From NCBI RefSeq assembly GCF_003610295.1, contig NZ_RAPV01000001.1, positions 6,014,001 through 6,078,000 on the forward strand: a DNA stretch of 64,000 bases, read 5' to 3'. The position numbers and the translations under genes are program-made. Source of the stretch: Paraburkholderia sp. BL23I1N1. Its GTDB lineage: Bacteria; Pseudomonadota; Gammaproteobacteria; Burkholderiales; Burkholderiaceae. Below, piece after piece: positions 38,272 through 47,718 of the stretch. Every line of letters starts with the position of its first letter. The first letter of the stretch is position 1. Under the pieces are notes generated by a model. It saw nothing but the letters and a program-made list of their open reading frames with translations, had not been told where the DNA came from and did no database searches.

Positions 38272-39017
38272 AAACCGCGCGCGTGACCACCGAGGCACCG
38301 GCCGCCCGCTACGAACAGGTCAAGAACCACATCCGCCAGATCATCGAATCGGGCGGGCGGCAGGCGGGCGAGCGTCTGCCGTCCGAGCTGGAGCTGGTCG
38401 CGACGCTCGGCGTGTCACGCATGACGGCGAACCGCGCGCTGCGCGAACTCGCCGATGAAGGCCTCGTCACCCGTGTGTCGGGCGTCGGCACCTTCGTCGC
38501 GCAAAGCAAGCCGCAATCCACCCTGCTGATGATCGCCCATATCGGCGACGAGATCCGCTCACGGGGTCACGAATACAGCTATGACACGGTCCTTTCACAA
38601 CGCGAAACCGCGCCGGTGACGGTGTCGAACGCCTTAGGGCTCGCGCCTGGCGCTTCCGTATTTCATGTGATTTGCGTGCATCGCGAGAACGGTTTGCCGG
38701 TGCAACTCGAAGACCGCTACGTCAATCCGGCAACCGCACCTGACTTTCTGAAGCAGGATTTCTCCACGACGCGGCCGTCCGAGTATCTGTACGTGACCGT
38801 CCCGGCGCACGACGTCGAGCATGTCGTCGACGCGGGCCTGCCGACGCGCGCCGAAGCCGAGTTACTGGAAATTCGCGCCGACGAGCCGTGCCTGACGCTG
38901 ATGCGCCGCACATGGACGAGCGGCGTTGCGGTCACGTTCGCGCGTTTCGTGCATCCGGGCTCGCGCTATCGACTGGGTTGCCGCTTCACGCCGGATCTGT
39001 CGCAGCGCCAGGGCTAG
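38268..39017 (+). CDS. GntR-family regulator, HutC subfamily (first)
   Basis: A 249-residue repressor-type protein with a winged helix (about residues 11-78: [44 protein letters not shown]) and a C-terminal UTRA ligand domain (about 95-240) with [19 protein letters not shown] and [28 protein letters not shown], characteristic of HutC. It ends the ABC transporter operon through a 4-base overlap and probably senses an intermediate of the imported compound. It is convergent with the second HutC gene. Confidence 0.9.
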
Positions 39018-39039
39018 CGACGCGCACGCCGCGCCCTCG

Positions 39040-39061
39040 CCGGCGTCTTACCGGCGTCTTA
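39040..39061. repeat. 11-bp tandem duplication between the two HutC genes
   Basis: CCGGCGTCTTA is repeated perfectly at 39040-39050 and 39051-39061 in the 61-bp gap between convergent genes. Confidence 0.65.
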
Positions 39062-39078
39062 CCCGCGGGGCTTGCCGC

Positions 39079-39840
39079 TCAGACGTTGCCGGCCAGATGA
39101 AAACGCGAGGCCGGATGCCACAACTGCACCGACGTCGCCACATCGTCGCCCACCCACGTGCGGCGCCATAGCTGCAAGCAGGGTTCGCCGATCTCCATCG
39201 TCAGATGCCGCCGGACATACGCGTCGGGCTTCTGCGCATAAATGCGAAACTCAGCGCGCTGGATCGGTGCGAGCCGCACCATGTAGTGATTCGGCGTCTC
39301 GACGGTGAAGTCCTGTTGCAGGTAGTCGGGGAACACCTTCGGATTGACGTAGCGGTCTTCGTACTGGATCGGCTCACCCTCTTCGCTGTGCACGATGCAC
39401 GAGTGAAAAGCCGGGCCGCTGGCGAGACCGAGCGATTCGAGCGCGTGCGGATCGTCGCTGGGTTCGAGCGTCAGGACGCGCGCTGAATGGCGGTGGCCGC
39501 GCGCGGCGATTTCGTCGGCAATATTGCGGATTTCCAGCACTGTCGATTCGTAGCGCCGCGGCGCGACGAACGTGCCGGAACCTTGCACCCGCGTCAGCAC
39601 GCGTTCGGTGGTGAGTTCACGCAGCGCGCGCGATACTGTCATGCGCGCAACGCCAAATTCCTTGACCAATTCCGTCTCGGATGGGATCAGGCCGCCGGGC
39701 TTCCAGTGCCCTTCGCTGATGCGCCTGATCACGTAGCGCTTGATCTGCTCATAGGCGGGCATCGCCTTGGCGGGTGTCTCCTGGGTAAGGCCAGGACGGT
39801 CCTGCGTGTCTACGGTTTGCGCGTTTGTAATAGTGTTCAC
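39079..39840 (-). CDS. hutC: GntR-family regulator, HutC subfamily (second)
   Basis: A 253-residue HutC-like regulator: winged helix with GGLIPSETELVKEFGVARMTVSRALRELTTERVLTRVQGSGTFVAP, then UTRA with QYEDRYVNPKVFPDYLQQDFTVETPNHYMV and the C-terminal SRFHLAGNV typical of HutC. A GTG start at 39840 with GAGG upstream is preferred to an ATG at 39909, whose leader residues (HHPCTPRTTHE) look non-coding. Last gene of the minus-strand operon behind the lyase and ABC genes. It is related to, but clearly distinct from, the first HutC. Confidence 0.87.
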   Translation of the reverse strand: MNTITNAQTVDTQDRPGLTQETPAKAMPAYEQIKRYVIRRISEGHWKPGGLIPSETELVKEFGVARMTVSRALRELTTERVLTRVQGSGTFVAPRRYESTVLEIRNIADEIAARGHRHSARVLTLEPSDDPHALESLGLASGPAFHSCIVHSEEGEPIQYEDRYVNPKVFPDYLQQDFTVETPNHYMVRLAPIQRAEFRIYAQKPDAYVRRHLTMEIGEPCLQLWRRTWVGDDVATSVQLWHPASRFHLAGNV

Positions 39841-39998
39841 GTCGACCTCGTGGGTGGTACGCGGGGTGCACGGGTGGTGCACGGATCGTCCACATTCGCG
39901 CCGGTTCACCGGCGGGTAAGCCCGTTTACCGGCTCTGTCTCCATCAATACCGTTCCATCAATCCGGTTCCATCAACTCCAACGCTACACCCGAGTCCC

Positions 39999-41642
39999 TT
40001 AACTCGCGTGGGCCGTCGCCCGGCCATCGTTGGCCGCCGAATCGGTACCGAGCTTGGCCGCCGCGGCAACGCTCGTCACGCTCGCCAATTCGGCAAGACC
40101 CGCGCCGCCGATTGAAGCATCCGGCCCGGGCCGAATATTACCCGGGTTTGGCAGCGGCGGCGGCATTCCGTCGGCGATCAGACGAAACGCAATCGACATG
40201 TCGTCCGCGAGCGGCCGGTCGTCGCGATAAGTCGGCACGGCGCGGCGTACAAGTTGCCACAGCGAGTCAGTGTGCGGTGCGCGCGGCGCGTCGATGCTTT
40301 GCAGGTCATAGGCCTGGGCCGCCGCCAGCAATTCGATCGCGACGATACGCCCGGCGTTGTCGACGATCTCCAGCGCTTTCAGCGCGGCGGGCGTGGCGTG
40401 GCACAGATGGTCTTCCTGCAGGCCAGACGTGATGCCGCCGTCGAGACTCGCGGGCATCGCAAGGCGCCGGTTCTGCGCCACCAGCGAGGCCGCGGTGTAC
40501 TGCGCGATCATGAAGCCGGAACAGGTGCCGCCCGGCTCCGCGAGAAACGCCGGCAAACCGCTCACGAGCGGATTGACCAGACGATCCAGACGCCGCTCGG
40601 CCATCGCAGCAACTTGTGCGATCGCGGTGGCGAGGCTGTCCATTGCCAATGCGATCGACGCCCCCACTGCATGCGCCTGCGAATAGACACGTGGATTCTC
40701 CGGCGTGCCGGCGACGATCGGGTTGTCGGTAATCGATGCGAGCTCGCGATTGAGCACCTCGGCGGTCGCGGCCAGCACGTCGCGCGCGGCACCGTGCACG
40801 TGCGGAATGGTCCGCAAGCTCAACGGGTCTTGCGTGCGCTGGCCGGCCACCGCAGCGAGGATGCCGCTGTCGGCGAGCGCCAGGCGCATCCGTTCGCCGA
40901 CAAGGCTCAGGCCGGGCGAGAAGCGCAATGCCAGCGATTCAGCATCGAACGCGGCGAGCTGACCGCGCAGATTCTCGAAGCTCATCGCGGCGACCATGTC
41001 GGTCCAGTCGAGCAGGCGCTCGGCGCGGGCCAATGCCAACGCCGCGAGACCTGTCACGCACGGCGTGCCGTTGACGAGGCTCAGGCCTTCCTTGGCCTGG
41101 AGCACCAGCGGTTCGAGCCCGAGCATCTGCAACGCGTCGCGCCCTTTGAGCCGTTCGCCGCGATAGCGCACATGGCCTTCGCCGATGCATACCAGCGCAA
41201 TATGCGCCATATGGCTCAGATAACCGACCGAGCCGAACGCCGGCACTTCGGGCAGGCAATCTGCGTTGATCAACGCAACGAGCCGGTCGGCGACTTCAAG
41301 ACGAATCCCCGAATGTCCGTGTGCGTAGTTGTTGACGGCCGCCACCATGATCGCGCGTGTTTCAGCGCTACCGAGCGGCACGCCAACGCCGACGGCATGG
41401 CTCATCAGAATGTTGCGCGACAGCGTGTGCTGCTCGGAAGGCGAGACGATGACGTCGCACAATGCGCCGACGCCTGTATTCACGCCATAAGCGCGAATAC
41501 CGCGCGCGACGATCTGCTCGACCAGTTCGCGCGACGCGGCGATCCGTGCACGCGCATCGGCGGAAAGCTCAAGCGGCTCGCCAGCGGCAACCGCTGCGAC
41601 CTGCTGCCAGTTGAGAGAACGATCGGAACGGATGACGGTCAT
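39999..41642 (-). CDS. histidine/aromatic ammonia-lyase family enzyme lacking the MIO triad
   Basis: A 547-residue member of the HAL/PAL fold. The family features kept include YGVNTGVG with Tyr52, LSLVNGTPCVTGLA, QDPLSLRTIPHVHGA, ITDNPIV, MAERRLDRLVNP and SGFMIAQYTAASL. At the spot where HAL has GSVGASGDLAPL, this protein reads GSVGYLSHMA (residues 137-146): the Ala-Ser-Gly that cyclises to the MIO electrophile is absent and three residues are missing, in frame. It cannot use the usual ammonia-lyase mechanism, so a substrate with a better leaving group, such as a histidine betaine (hercynine, ergothioneine), is a plausible alternative. Gene order is ABC ATPase, this gene, HutC, all on one strand. 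Confidence 0.8.
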   Translation of the reverse strand: MTVIRSDRSLNWQQVAAVAAGEPLELSADARARIAASRELVEQIVARGIRAYGVNTGVGALCDVIVSPSEQHTLSRNILMSHAVGVGVPLGSAETRAIMVAAVNNYAHGHSGIRLEVADRLVALINADCLPEVPAFGSVGYLSHMAHIALVCIGEGHVRYRGERLKGRDALQMLGLEPLVLQAKEGLSLVNGTPCVTGLAALALARAERLLDWTDMVAAMSFENLRGQLAAFDAESLALRFSPGLSLVGERMRLALADSGILAAVAGQRTQDPLSLRTIPHVHGAARDVLAATAEVLNRELASITDNPIVAGTPENPRVYSQAHAVGASIALAMDSLATAIAQVAAMAERRLDRLVNPLVSGLPAFLAEPGGTCSGFMIAQYTAASLVAQNRRLAMPASLDGGITSGLQEDHLCHATPAALKALEIVDNAGRIVAIELLAAAQAYDLQSIDAPRAPHTDSLWQLVRRAVPTYRDDRPLADDMSIAFRLIADGMPPPLPNPGNIRPGPDASIGGAGLAELASVTSVAAAAKLGTDSAANDGRATAHAS

Positions 41643-41697
41643 GATAGTGCTCTGCCCGGTGAAATGACGAGATGGTCGAGCCGCTATTGCAGGTCGA

Positions 41698-42489
41698 TTA
41701 GTTAGTCGTGCGATCCTGGTGGCTCGACACGAATTGACGGAAACGGTCCGACTTGCATTCGACGAATACTTCGTCCGGCGTGCCGTCGGCTTCGACCTGA
41801 CCTTGATGCAGGAACATCACGCGATTCGACACATGACGCGCGAAACCCATCTCGTGCGTGACCACCAGCATTGTGCGGCCCTCTTCGGCAAGCGAGCGCA
41901 TCACGCGCAGCACTTCGCCAACCAGCTCAGGGTCGAGCGCCGAAGTCGGTTCGTCGAACAGCATCACCTTCGGATGCATCGCCAAAGCGCGGGCGATCGC
42001 CACACGCTGCTGCTGACCACCGGACAAATGCGCCGGATAGTGACCGCGTTTCTCCGCGAGGCCGACTTTCGCGAGCAGCGCTTCTGCTTCTTCAACCGAT
42101 TCAGCGCGGCTGCGCTTCTGTACGCGCATCGGCCCTTCGATCAGATTCTCCAGCACGGTCATATGCGACCACAGGTTGAAGTTCTGAAACACCATGCCGA
42201 GTTGCGAGCGCACCCGGTCTACCTGACGGCGGTCGCTCGGTTGCAGCTTGCCGTCGCCGCGCCGCTTCATTTTCAGCTCTTCGCCGCCGAGCGCCACCGA
42301 GCCGTCATCGGGCGTTTCGAGCAGATTCAGGCAACGCAGGAACGTGCTCTTGCCGGAGCCGCTCGCGCCAAGAATCGAAATCACGTCGCCTTGATGGGCG
42401 TCGAGCGAAATGCCTTTGAGCACGTGGTGGTCGCCGAACGATTTGTGAATGTTCTTGACCGACAGTGCAACAGGTGCGGTAGCGTTCAT
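41698..42489 (-). CDS. amino acid ABC transporter ATP-binding protein (second cluster)
   Basis: A 263-residue ABC ATPase of the HisP/GlnQ type: Walker [11 protein letters not shown]-loop [13 protein letters not shown], signature [15 protein letters not shown], Walker [15 protein letters not shown] and switch His in VTHEMGF. The start at 42489 has GGAG upstream, while a longer frame reaching 42597 has no family resemblance. It is 34 bp after the permease and 55 bp before the lyase gene, which ties the transporter to the lyase. Confidence 0.9.
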   Translation of the reverse strand: MNATAPVALSVKNIHKSFGDHHVLKGISLDAHQGDVISILGASGSGKSTFLRCLNLLETPDDGSVALGGEELKMKRRGDGKLQPSDRRQVDRVRSQLGMVFQNFNLWSHMTVLENLIEGPMRVQKRSRAESVEEAEALLAKVGLAEKRGHYPAHLSGGQQQRVAIARALAMHPKVMLFDEPTSALDPELVGEVLRVMRSLAEEGRTMLVVTHEMGFARHVSNRVMFLHQGQVEADGTPDEVFVECKSDRFRQFVSSHQDRTTN

Positions 42490-42523
42490 GGAGTTCTCCA
42501 GATTCTGAAAATGGTGCGATCGT

Positions 42524-43279
42524 TCAGGGTGCGGCGCGGCGTGCTTCGGTCGTGGTCGAAACCGGCCGCTTCGGCGAGCTTTGCGTGGGCGCCGCACGCA
42601 GGTGGCGCGACAGACGCGTCTCGAGGAAGCCGAGCAAACGCACGATGACGAAATTCAGGAACAGGTAGATCAGCGCGGCGCAGATGAATACTTCAGTGGT
42701 GCGATACGTTTGCTGAATGATCTGCTGCGCGACGCCCGTCACTTCCCACACGGTGACAAGACTGGCGAGCGCGGTGGATTTGACGAGTAGCACGGCCTCG
42801 GTCGAGTACGCGGGCAGACACTGACGCAAGGCAATCGGACCGATCACACGGCGCAGCAGTGCGAAACCCGACAAGCCGATCGAATAGCCCGCTTCGATCT
42901 GACCGACCGGCACGGCCATCAACCCGCCGCGGATAATCTCGGCGGTATATCCGGCGGTGCACAGCGCCAGGGATAAAACCGCGCACATGTACGGTTCGCG
43001 CAACACCGGCCACAGGAAGCTCTCGCGAATCACGCCGAACTGGCCCATGCCGTAGTAGACGAGGAACATCTGGATCAACAGCGGCGAGCCGCGGAACACG
43101 AGGATATAAGCGCGGGCGAAGCGATTCGGCAGCCAGTGCGGCGATACGCGCATCGTGACGATCACGAGCGAAAGCAGGCCGCCCAGAATCAACGAGCAGA
43201 AGAACAGCCCGAGCGTGGTCGGCACGGCCGCGAGCAGTTGCCGCAGCGTGTCGAGCAGGAAATCGAAGTCGAAATGCAT
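42524..43279 (-). CDS. amino acid ABC transporter permease, HisM-like (second cluster)
   Basis: A 251-residue membrane subunit with [27 protein letters not shown] and the EAA loop [43 protein letters not shown], the pattern seen in histidine/arginine/opine permeases. It follows its partner by 15 bp. The C-terminal 20 residues are a hydrophilic tail. Confidence 0.88.
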   Translation of the reverse strand: MHFDFDFLLDTLRQLLAAVPTTLGLFFCSLILGGLLSLVIVTMRVSPHWLPNRFARAYILVFRGSPLLIQMFLVYYGMGQFGVIRESFLWPVLREPYMCAVLSLALCTAGYTAEIIRGGLMAVPVGQIEAGYSIGLSGFALLRRVIGPIALRQCLPAYSTEAVLLVKSTALASLVTVWEVTGVAQQIIQQTYRTTEVFICAALIYLFLNFVIVRLLGFLETRLSRHLRAAPTQSSPKRPVSTTTEARRAAP

Positions 43280-43294
43280 GATGTCCGGTCCTCG

Positions 43295-44017
43295 TCAGTT
43301 GCGCGCGAAGTTGCGCTTGAAGGATCGGCCCACGCGCGCTTCGGCGCGGTTGAAGATCCGGTTCGAGATGCTGGTCATCAGCAGATACAGCGCGCCGCCC
43401 ACCACGAAGAACGTGAAGTACTGATGCGTCGAACCTGCCGCCACCTGGCTGGCGCGCAGCAGTTCGGCGAGCCCCGTGACGGAAATCAGCGCCGAGTCTT
43501 TCAGGCTCAATTGCCAGACGTTGCCGATGCCCGGCAACGCAAAACGCAACACTTGCGGAATAAGAATGCGGCGCGCCATGGTCATGGTGGGCATGCCGAT
43601 CGAACGCGCCGCTTCGAGTTCGCCGCGCGAAACCGCGAGCACCGCCGAGCGATACACCTCGGCCTGATACGCGCCGGAAATCATCCCGACGGCGAGCGCG
43701 CCGATCACGAACGGCGGCACGCCGACAAAGCCTTCTGCGCCGAACCATTGACCGATCGTGGTCACGAGCGTCGAGCCGCCAAAATAGAACAGATAGATGA
43801 CGAGCAGTTCAGGCACGCCGCGAAACACGGTGGTGTACACATCGCCGATCACGCGCAGCGTGCGATATCGCGACAGCTTGGCCGCCGCGATCAGCGCGCC
43901 GAACACTGCGCCGACTGCGAGCGCGGCCAGCGTGAGCACGACCGTCATCAATGCCGCGAGCAGCAATACGCCGCCCCAGCCTTCCGGCCCGAAGCCGAGC
44001 ATCTCTATCAGAGCCAT
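43295..44017 (-). CDS. amino acid ABC transporter permease, HisQ-like (second cluster)
   Basis: A 240-residue membrane subunit with VYTTVFRGVPELLVIYLFYFGG and the EAA loop LAVSRGELEAARSIGMPTMTMARRILIPQVLRFALPGIGNVW. The extra acidic residue in RGVPELLVIYL matches HisQ/OccQ-type permeases, consistent with a basic or imidazole-bearing ligand. Confidence 0.88.
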   Translation of the reverse strand: MALIEMLGFGPEGWGGVLLLAALMTVVLTLAALAVGAVFGALIAAAKLSRYRTLRVIGDVYTTVFRGVPELLVIYLFYFGGSTLVTTIGQWFGAEGFVGVPPFVIGALAVGMISGAYQAEVYRSAVLAVSRGELEAARSIGMPTMTMARRILIPQVLRFALPGIGNVWQLSLKDSALISVTGLAELLRASQVAAGSTHQYFTFFVVGGALYLLMTSISNRIFNRAEARVGRSFKRNFARN

Positions 44018-44108
44018 TCCCTATCCCTCATCCATGACGGCGGATCGAACCGCCGGCCTGCGCGGCGTGACGCCGCGCGGGGCCGTTACAGCTGAACGCT
44101 CAGGCGAA

Positions 44109-44969
44109 TCAAGGCGTGACGTCGGTGTTGAACCACTTGGTGGAGAGTTTCCTGACGGTGCCATCGGCAATCGCGGCACTCAGCGCGGTATCGAACTTCG
44201 CTTTCAGGTCGGCGTCCTGCTTGCGGAATGCGATGCCTTCACCCGGACCCCAGATCGGGCCGCCGATCTTCGGGCCGGCCAGAAAGACCGACGTGGCATT
44301 TTTCTTGTCGATGTTGGCGGCGTAATAGGTCACGTCGTCGAACGAGGCGTCGATACGGCCGTTAGCCAGATCGAGGTCGCGCTCAGGCGAGGTTTTGTAG
44401 ACGCGGATCGTGGCGACGTCCTTGAAACTGTCGTTGATGAATTTGGTGTAGACCGTGCCCGACTGAATGCCAATGGTCTTGCCCTTCAGCTGCTTGCGCA
44501 ATACGTCGACGGTGGGTTGATCGGTTTTCGGATCGCCCGACAGCTTGACGACGGCCGCGGTCGGCACGGCCTTGGGCAGCACTTTCACGTCAGTCACGGC
44601 GAACGTGGCCGGCGTGGCGGCGTACGGCTTCGAGAACGCGATGATTTTTTCGCGCTCCGGCGTGATCGAGATCGCGTCCATCAGCACGTCGAACTTGCCC
44701 GCTTGCAGGCCTGGGATCATACCGTCCCAGTCTTGTGCAACCAGGTTGCACTGCAGCTTGATGCGCTCGCACAGATTAGCGACCAGTTCAGGTTCGAAGC
44801 CGCCCAGCTTGCCGCCCGGCAAGGTCAGGTTCCACGGTGCGTAACCGCCTTCCAGCGCGATCGTCACCGACTTCCAGTCTTTAGCCTGCACCGGTGCCGC
44901 GAAAATTGTCGCGGCGCCGAGAACGGCGCCCATCAATGCTTTTGCTAACGTCGTGCGCTTCACTTTCAC
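44109..44969 (-). CDS. amino acid ABC transporter substrate-binding protein (second cluster)
   Basis: A 286-residue periplasmic receptor of the HisJ/ArgT class with a signal peptide (KRTTLAKALMGAVLGAATIF, cleavage near VQAKD). The mature part shows VTIALEGGYAPWNLTLPGGKLGGFEPELVANLCERIKLQCNLV with two Cys that may form the disulphide known from HisJ-like proteins, WDGMIPGLQAGKFDVLMDAISITPEREKIIAFSKPY and the Asp of SPERDLDLANGRIDASFDD. The family binds histidine, arginine, lysine or opines; a betaine or modified imidazole ligand is possible here. First gene of the operon that ends with HutC. Confidence 0.9.
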   Translation of the reverse strand: MKVKRTTLAKALMGAVLGAATIFAAPVQAKDWKSVTIALEGGYAPWNLTLPGGKLGGFEPELVANLCERIKLQCNLVAQDWDGMIPGLQAGKFDVLMDAISITPEREKIIAFSKPYAATPATFAVTDVKVLPKAVPTAAVVKLSGDPKTDQPTVDVLRKQLKGKTIGIQSGTVYTKFINDSFKDVATIRVYKTSPERDLDLANGRIDASFDDVTYYAANIDKKNATSVFLAGPKIGGPIWGPGEGIAFRKQDADLKAKFDTALSAAIADGTVRKLSTKWFNTDVTP

Positions 44970-45027
44970 GTCGAAACTCCTTGGATTGAGGAAACCGTCG
45001 AGGCGGGTTGTTTAACTGACACCGGAT

Positions 45028-45039
45028 TTGTATAGACAA
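45028..45039. promoter_or_regulatory. HutC-type operator candidate, proximal
   Basis: TTGTATAGACAA contains GTATAGAC and has TTGT/ACAA symmetry. It is 59 bp upstream of the binding-protein start, fitting repression by the HutC encoded at the end of the same operon. Confidence 0.62.
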
Positions 45040-45200
45040 GTCTGCATCAGTCAAAAAGCCCTCGCAAGAGGATTTGTTCAAAATCGCGGGAATCATCGGG
45101 TAAGCCCCTATAAGATGCGGCGCAGCAAGGCTTTTAAGGGAGTCTTGAAAGTGCAAAGGCAACGCGCCGGTCGAATCCGGACGCATCAGCGTGGTGCGTT

Positions 45201-45212
45201 TTGTCTAGACAG
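45201..45212. promoter_or_regulatory. HutC-type operator candidate, distal
   Basis: TTGTCTAGACAG contains the perfect palindrome GTCTAGAC. It lies 173 bp (centre to centre) from the proximal copy, close to the 3' end of the neighbouring methyltransferase-like gene. Confidence 0.5.
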
Positions 45213-45260
45213 GTTGGTGCGTGAAGCGTCGACGCGCATCGAGTTGGCGCATTGCGCGCC

Positions 45261-45941
45261 CTACCAGATGAACGGCACGAAGCGATAACGTACGCGTGAG
45301 GTGTAGTCGGTATAGCCGTCGAGTTGCGCGGCGAGGACGCGCTCCTCGCGTACCGCGCGCCAGCCGATGCCGATCACCAGCAGCGGCACGCAGGCGAGCC
45401 CCCACCATGAGCCAAGCAGCAAAGGCGTGCCGACGAACATCAGCAATGCGGCCGAGTACATCGGATGGCGAACGAGGGCATACGGGCCGGTATCGATGAC
45501 TTTATGGCCGCGGCTCGCCTGAATCTTCACGACCGGCGCGGCATAGCTATTGGCCCGGAAGACGATCAGGCACATGAAAATACACAGGAAGATGCAGAGC
45601 GAGCCGAGGCTCACCAGCCAGACCGGCAACGGCGCCGACCAGCGATAGCGCATAGCGTCGAGTGCCATCAGGACGAGCCAGGCGCACCACATCACCGCCA
45701 CACCCACCATAAAGAAGCGGTCCCAACGGCTCTGTTGCGCCTGAATGATTGGCGCGAGACGTTCGGCAAGCAGACCGGGATCGTGGCGAGCCAGCCAGAA
45801 ACCGACCCATAAACTCAGCCCGCCTGTCTCGATCAGATACCACCACCCCGCCGGCCAGGCGAACGTACCCGCGGCGCCGAACAGCAGTGCGCCCATGCAT
45901 GCCAGCCAGACCACCGTTTGCAGGATGAGGCGTGTGATCAT
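45261..45941 (-). CDS. isoprenylcysteine carboxyl methyltransferase (ICMT)-like membrane protein
   Basis: A 226-residue protein with about five helices. The C-terminal half holds the ICMT/PEMT signature: SRGHKVIDTGPYALVRHPMYSAALLMFVGTPLLLGSWWG, then EERVLAAQLDGYTDYTSRVRYRFVPFIW. Bacterial members are S-adenosylmethionine-dependent methyltransferases of unknown substrate; no bacterial isoprenylcysteine pathway is implied. It follows the N-acetyltransferase gene by 62 bp on the same strand, a possible but weakly supported pair. Confidence 0.83.
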   Translation of the reverse strand: MITRLILQTVVWLACMGALLFGAAGTFAWPAGWWYLIETGGLSLWVGFWLARHDPGLLAERLAPIIQAQQSRWDRFFMVGVAVMWCAWLVLMALDAMRYRWSAPLPVWLVSLGSLCIFLCIFMCLIVFRANSYAAPVVKIQASRGHKVIDTGPYALVRHPMYSAALLMFVGTPLLLGSWWGLACVPLLVIGIGWRAVREERVLAAQLDGYTDYTSRVRYRFVPFIW

Positions 45942-46003
45942 AGTCGGGTCGTGGCGCTCGTTTCTAGTCGTTGGCGGTTGTAGGTACGTGTCACGCTTTG
46001 GTC

Positions 46004-46843
46004 TCAGGCGGAAGCCGCCGCGGGTGAGCGCACGCGCCAGAACACGTCTGCCATATCGATGTCGCCCGTGTTCAGACCGAATTGATCGCGCAGGCAGGTT
46101 GCGAGTTCGTCCGCGGTCTTCAGTTGGCGCTCGCCGATAACCTGACCATCCGCCGAGCGTTCATTCAGTTGATCGTTCAGCAACGTGAGGCGCGATTCCG
46201 ACAGAACCCGGCAGACAATCAGGTTGTTCAGGAAGATGGAATCCGGTGCGGTCGAGGTGTACCAGTTCGAGGTCTCATAGTCGATCCATTCGACCGGGTG
46301 CAAGTCGAAACGGTAGATGCGAGCCCAGGTTTCGTCGCGCGATTGCACTTCGAGGTAGAACGCCCCGTGCGATGCGTCGGCCAGACGGAACGTGCCGAGT
46401 TGCGTGTGCTTCGCGGTGCCGGCGATCAGGCGCAGCGGTGCCGTTAGCGTCACGCTGCCGAACCCGACGTCGGCAATCCATGCTTCGTTTTTAATGTCGA
46501 CACGCAAGACCATGTGCGTGCGAGGAGGGATTGTGCCGGATTCGCGGCCCCACAAGACTCGCCCGATCAGGGGCGTTACGTTGAAGCCCAACTGCGTCAG
46601 GACGTTCGCGAAGAGTGCGTTCTGTTCGAAGCAGTAGCCGCCGCGTTTTTGCGTGATCAGCTTGTGTTCGACTGATTCGAGATCGAGTTTTACCGCGCGG
46701 CGCGTGAGCGGATTCAGATTCTCGAAGGGGATCGATCGGGGGTGCAGCTGATGGATTTCCTGGAGGACTTCCAGCGTCGCCGCGCGGGGCCCTTCGTAGC
46801 CTATGCGGGTGAAGTAATTATCCAGATTCACGGTGTGTGGCAT
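46004..46843 (-). CDS. arylamine N-acetyltransferase
   Basis: Transfers acetyl (or another acyl) groups from CoA to arylamines and hydrazines. The 279-residue protein has the cysteine-protease-like triad Cys71 in RGGYCFEQN, His110 in PPRTHMVL and Asp125 in WIADVGFG, with the N-terminal pattern NLDNYFTRIGY and SIPFENLNPL of the NAT family. The start at 46843 (MPHTVNLDNYF) is by family alignment; a longer frame adds 21 unrelated residues. Confidence 0.9.
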   Translation of the reverse strand: MPHTVNLDNYFTRIGYEGPRAATLEVLQEIHQLHPRSIPFENLNPLTRRAVKLDLESVEHKLITQKRGGYCFEQNALFANVLTQLGFNVTPLIGRVLWGRESGTIPPRTHMVLRVDIKNEAWIADVGFGSVTLTAPLRLIAGTAKHTQLGTFRLADASHGAFYLEVQSRDETWARIYRFDLHPVEWIDYETSNWYTSTAPDSIFLNNLIVCRVLSESRLTLLNDQLNERSADGQVIGERQLKTADELATCLRDQFGLNTGDIDMADVFWRVRSPAAASA

Positions 46844-47034
46844 CGGTGTCGTCCCGGTTTGGTTTGGGGGCTGGGCACTCAAGGGCTTCGCGCAACGGCG
46901 CGGCATCGGAAGACGATCATAGCTGCTTTTGTTGCCCGCCCAGCACGCGGGTCTTTCTTGTTTGCGTAGTGACCGATATTGGGTCTATTGGCGCCGCCCC
47001 ATTGCGAGGCGGCACCACCTTCAGAAAGCGCTCA

Positions 47035-47718
47035 TTACTGCCCACCCTTCAACGCCGCGGTCGCGATCGACGGCACGCTGATTCCATGACTCGACGCGAA
47101 CTGTACTGCCGAGCTCAGCGTCGACATCAACGATTGCAACTGGCCGGGCGCCGATTGCGCGATATAGGACGCGCTCTGCGCCGTCTGCGGATTCATCCCC
47201 GCCTGCAACAGCGACGACGGATTCATCTGGCCGAGACTGCCCAGCCCCGACTGCAAACTCGAATACTGGCTCACGCCCTTCCCCAACGAGGACAATCCAT
47301 CCGTGAACGCCTGCTTGTTCACCGGCGTTGCCGACGCGCCGCCACTCGCGCGGCTCGCGAATGCCTGGGTCAACGACTGCGATAACGACTGCTGCGTGCT
47401 GCCCACCTGTGTCAACTGACTTACCGAGGGCGTTCCGCCGCTCAGCAATCCCGCCGCTTGCTGCGCCTGCCCCGCGGCGCTCGTCATGCCCATTGCCGAT
47501 GCAAGACTCGATTGGCCGCTCAGCACCTGCTGGTTCGCGCCCACGTAGGTCTGCAACAACTGCGATACGCCGCCCGACGAAGCCGTCGCGCCTGCATCCG
47601 CCGAACTATTGCCGCCGCCTATGCCGAACTGCTTCAGATTCAGTTGCGCGTTCGATACGCCGCTCACCAGCAAACCGGCGCTCGCCAGCAACGAAAGCAA
47701 AAGGATGCGTTTGTTCAT
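47035..47718 (-). CDS. DUF2501 domain protein, exported
   Basis: A 227-residue exported protein with signal peptide MNKRILLLSLLASAGLLVSGVSNA. The mature part is rich in Gly, Ser, Gln and Ala: a spacer (about 35-70) then a Gln/Ser-rich core with repeated LxQ and ALxS patterns, and a C-terminus LSSAVQFASSHGISVPSIATAALKG of the DUF2501/YjjA type. Function is unknown. AGGAG lies 6 bases before the ATG at 47718. It stands alone between the N-acetyltransferase gene and the iron operon. Confidence 0.75.
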   Translation of the reverse strand: MNKRILLLSLLASAGLLVSGVSNAQLNLKQFGIGGGNSSADAGATASSGGVSQLLQTYVGANQQVLSGQSSLASAMGMTSAAGQAQQAAGLLSGGTPSVSQLTQVGSTQQSLSQSLTQAFASRASGGASATPVNKQAFTDGLSSLGKGVSQYSSLQSGLGSLGQMNPSSLLQAGMNPQTAQSASYIAQSAPGQLQSLMSTLSSAVQFASSHGISVPSIATAALKGGQ

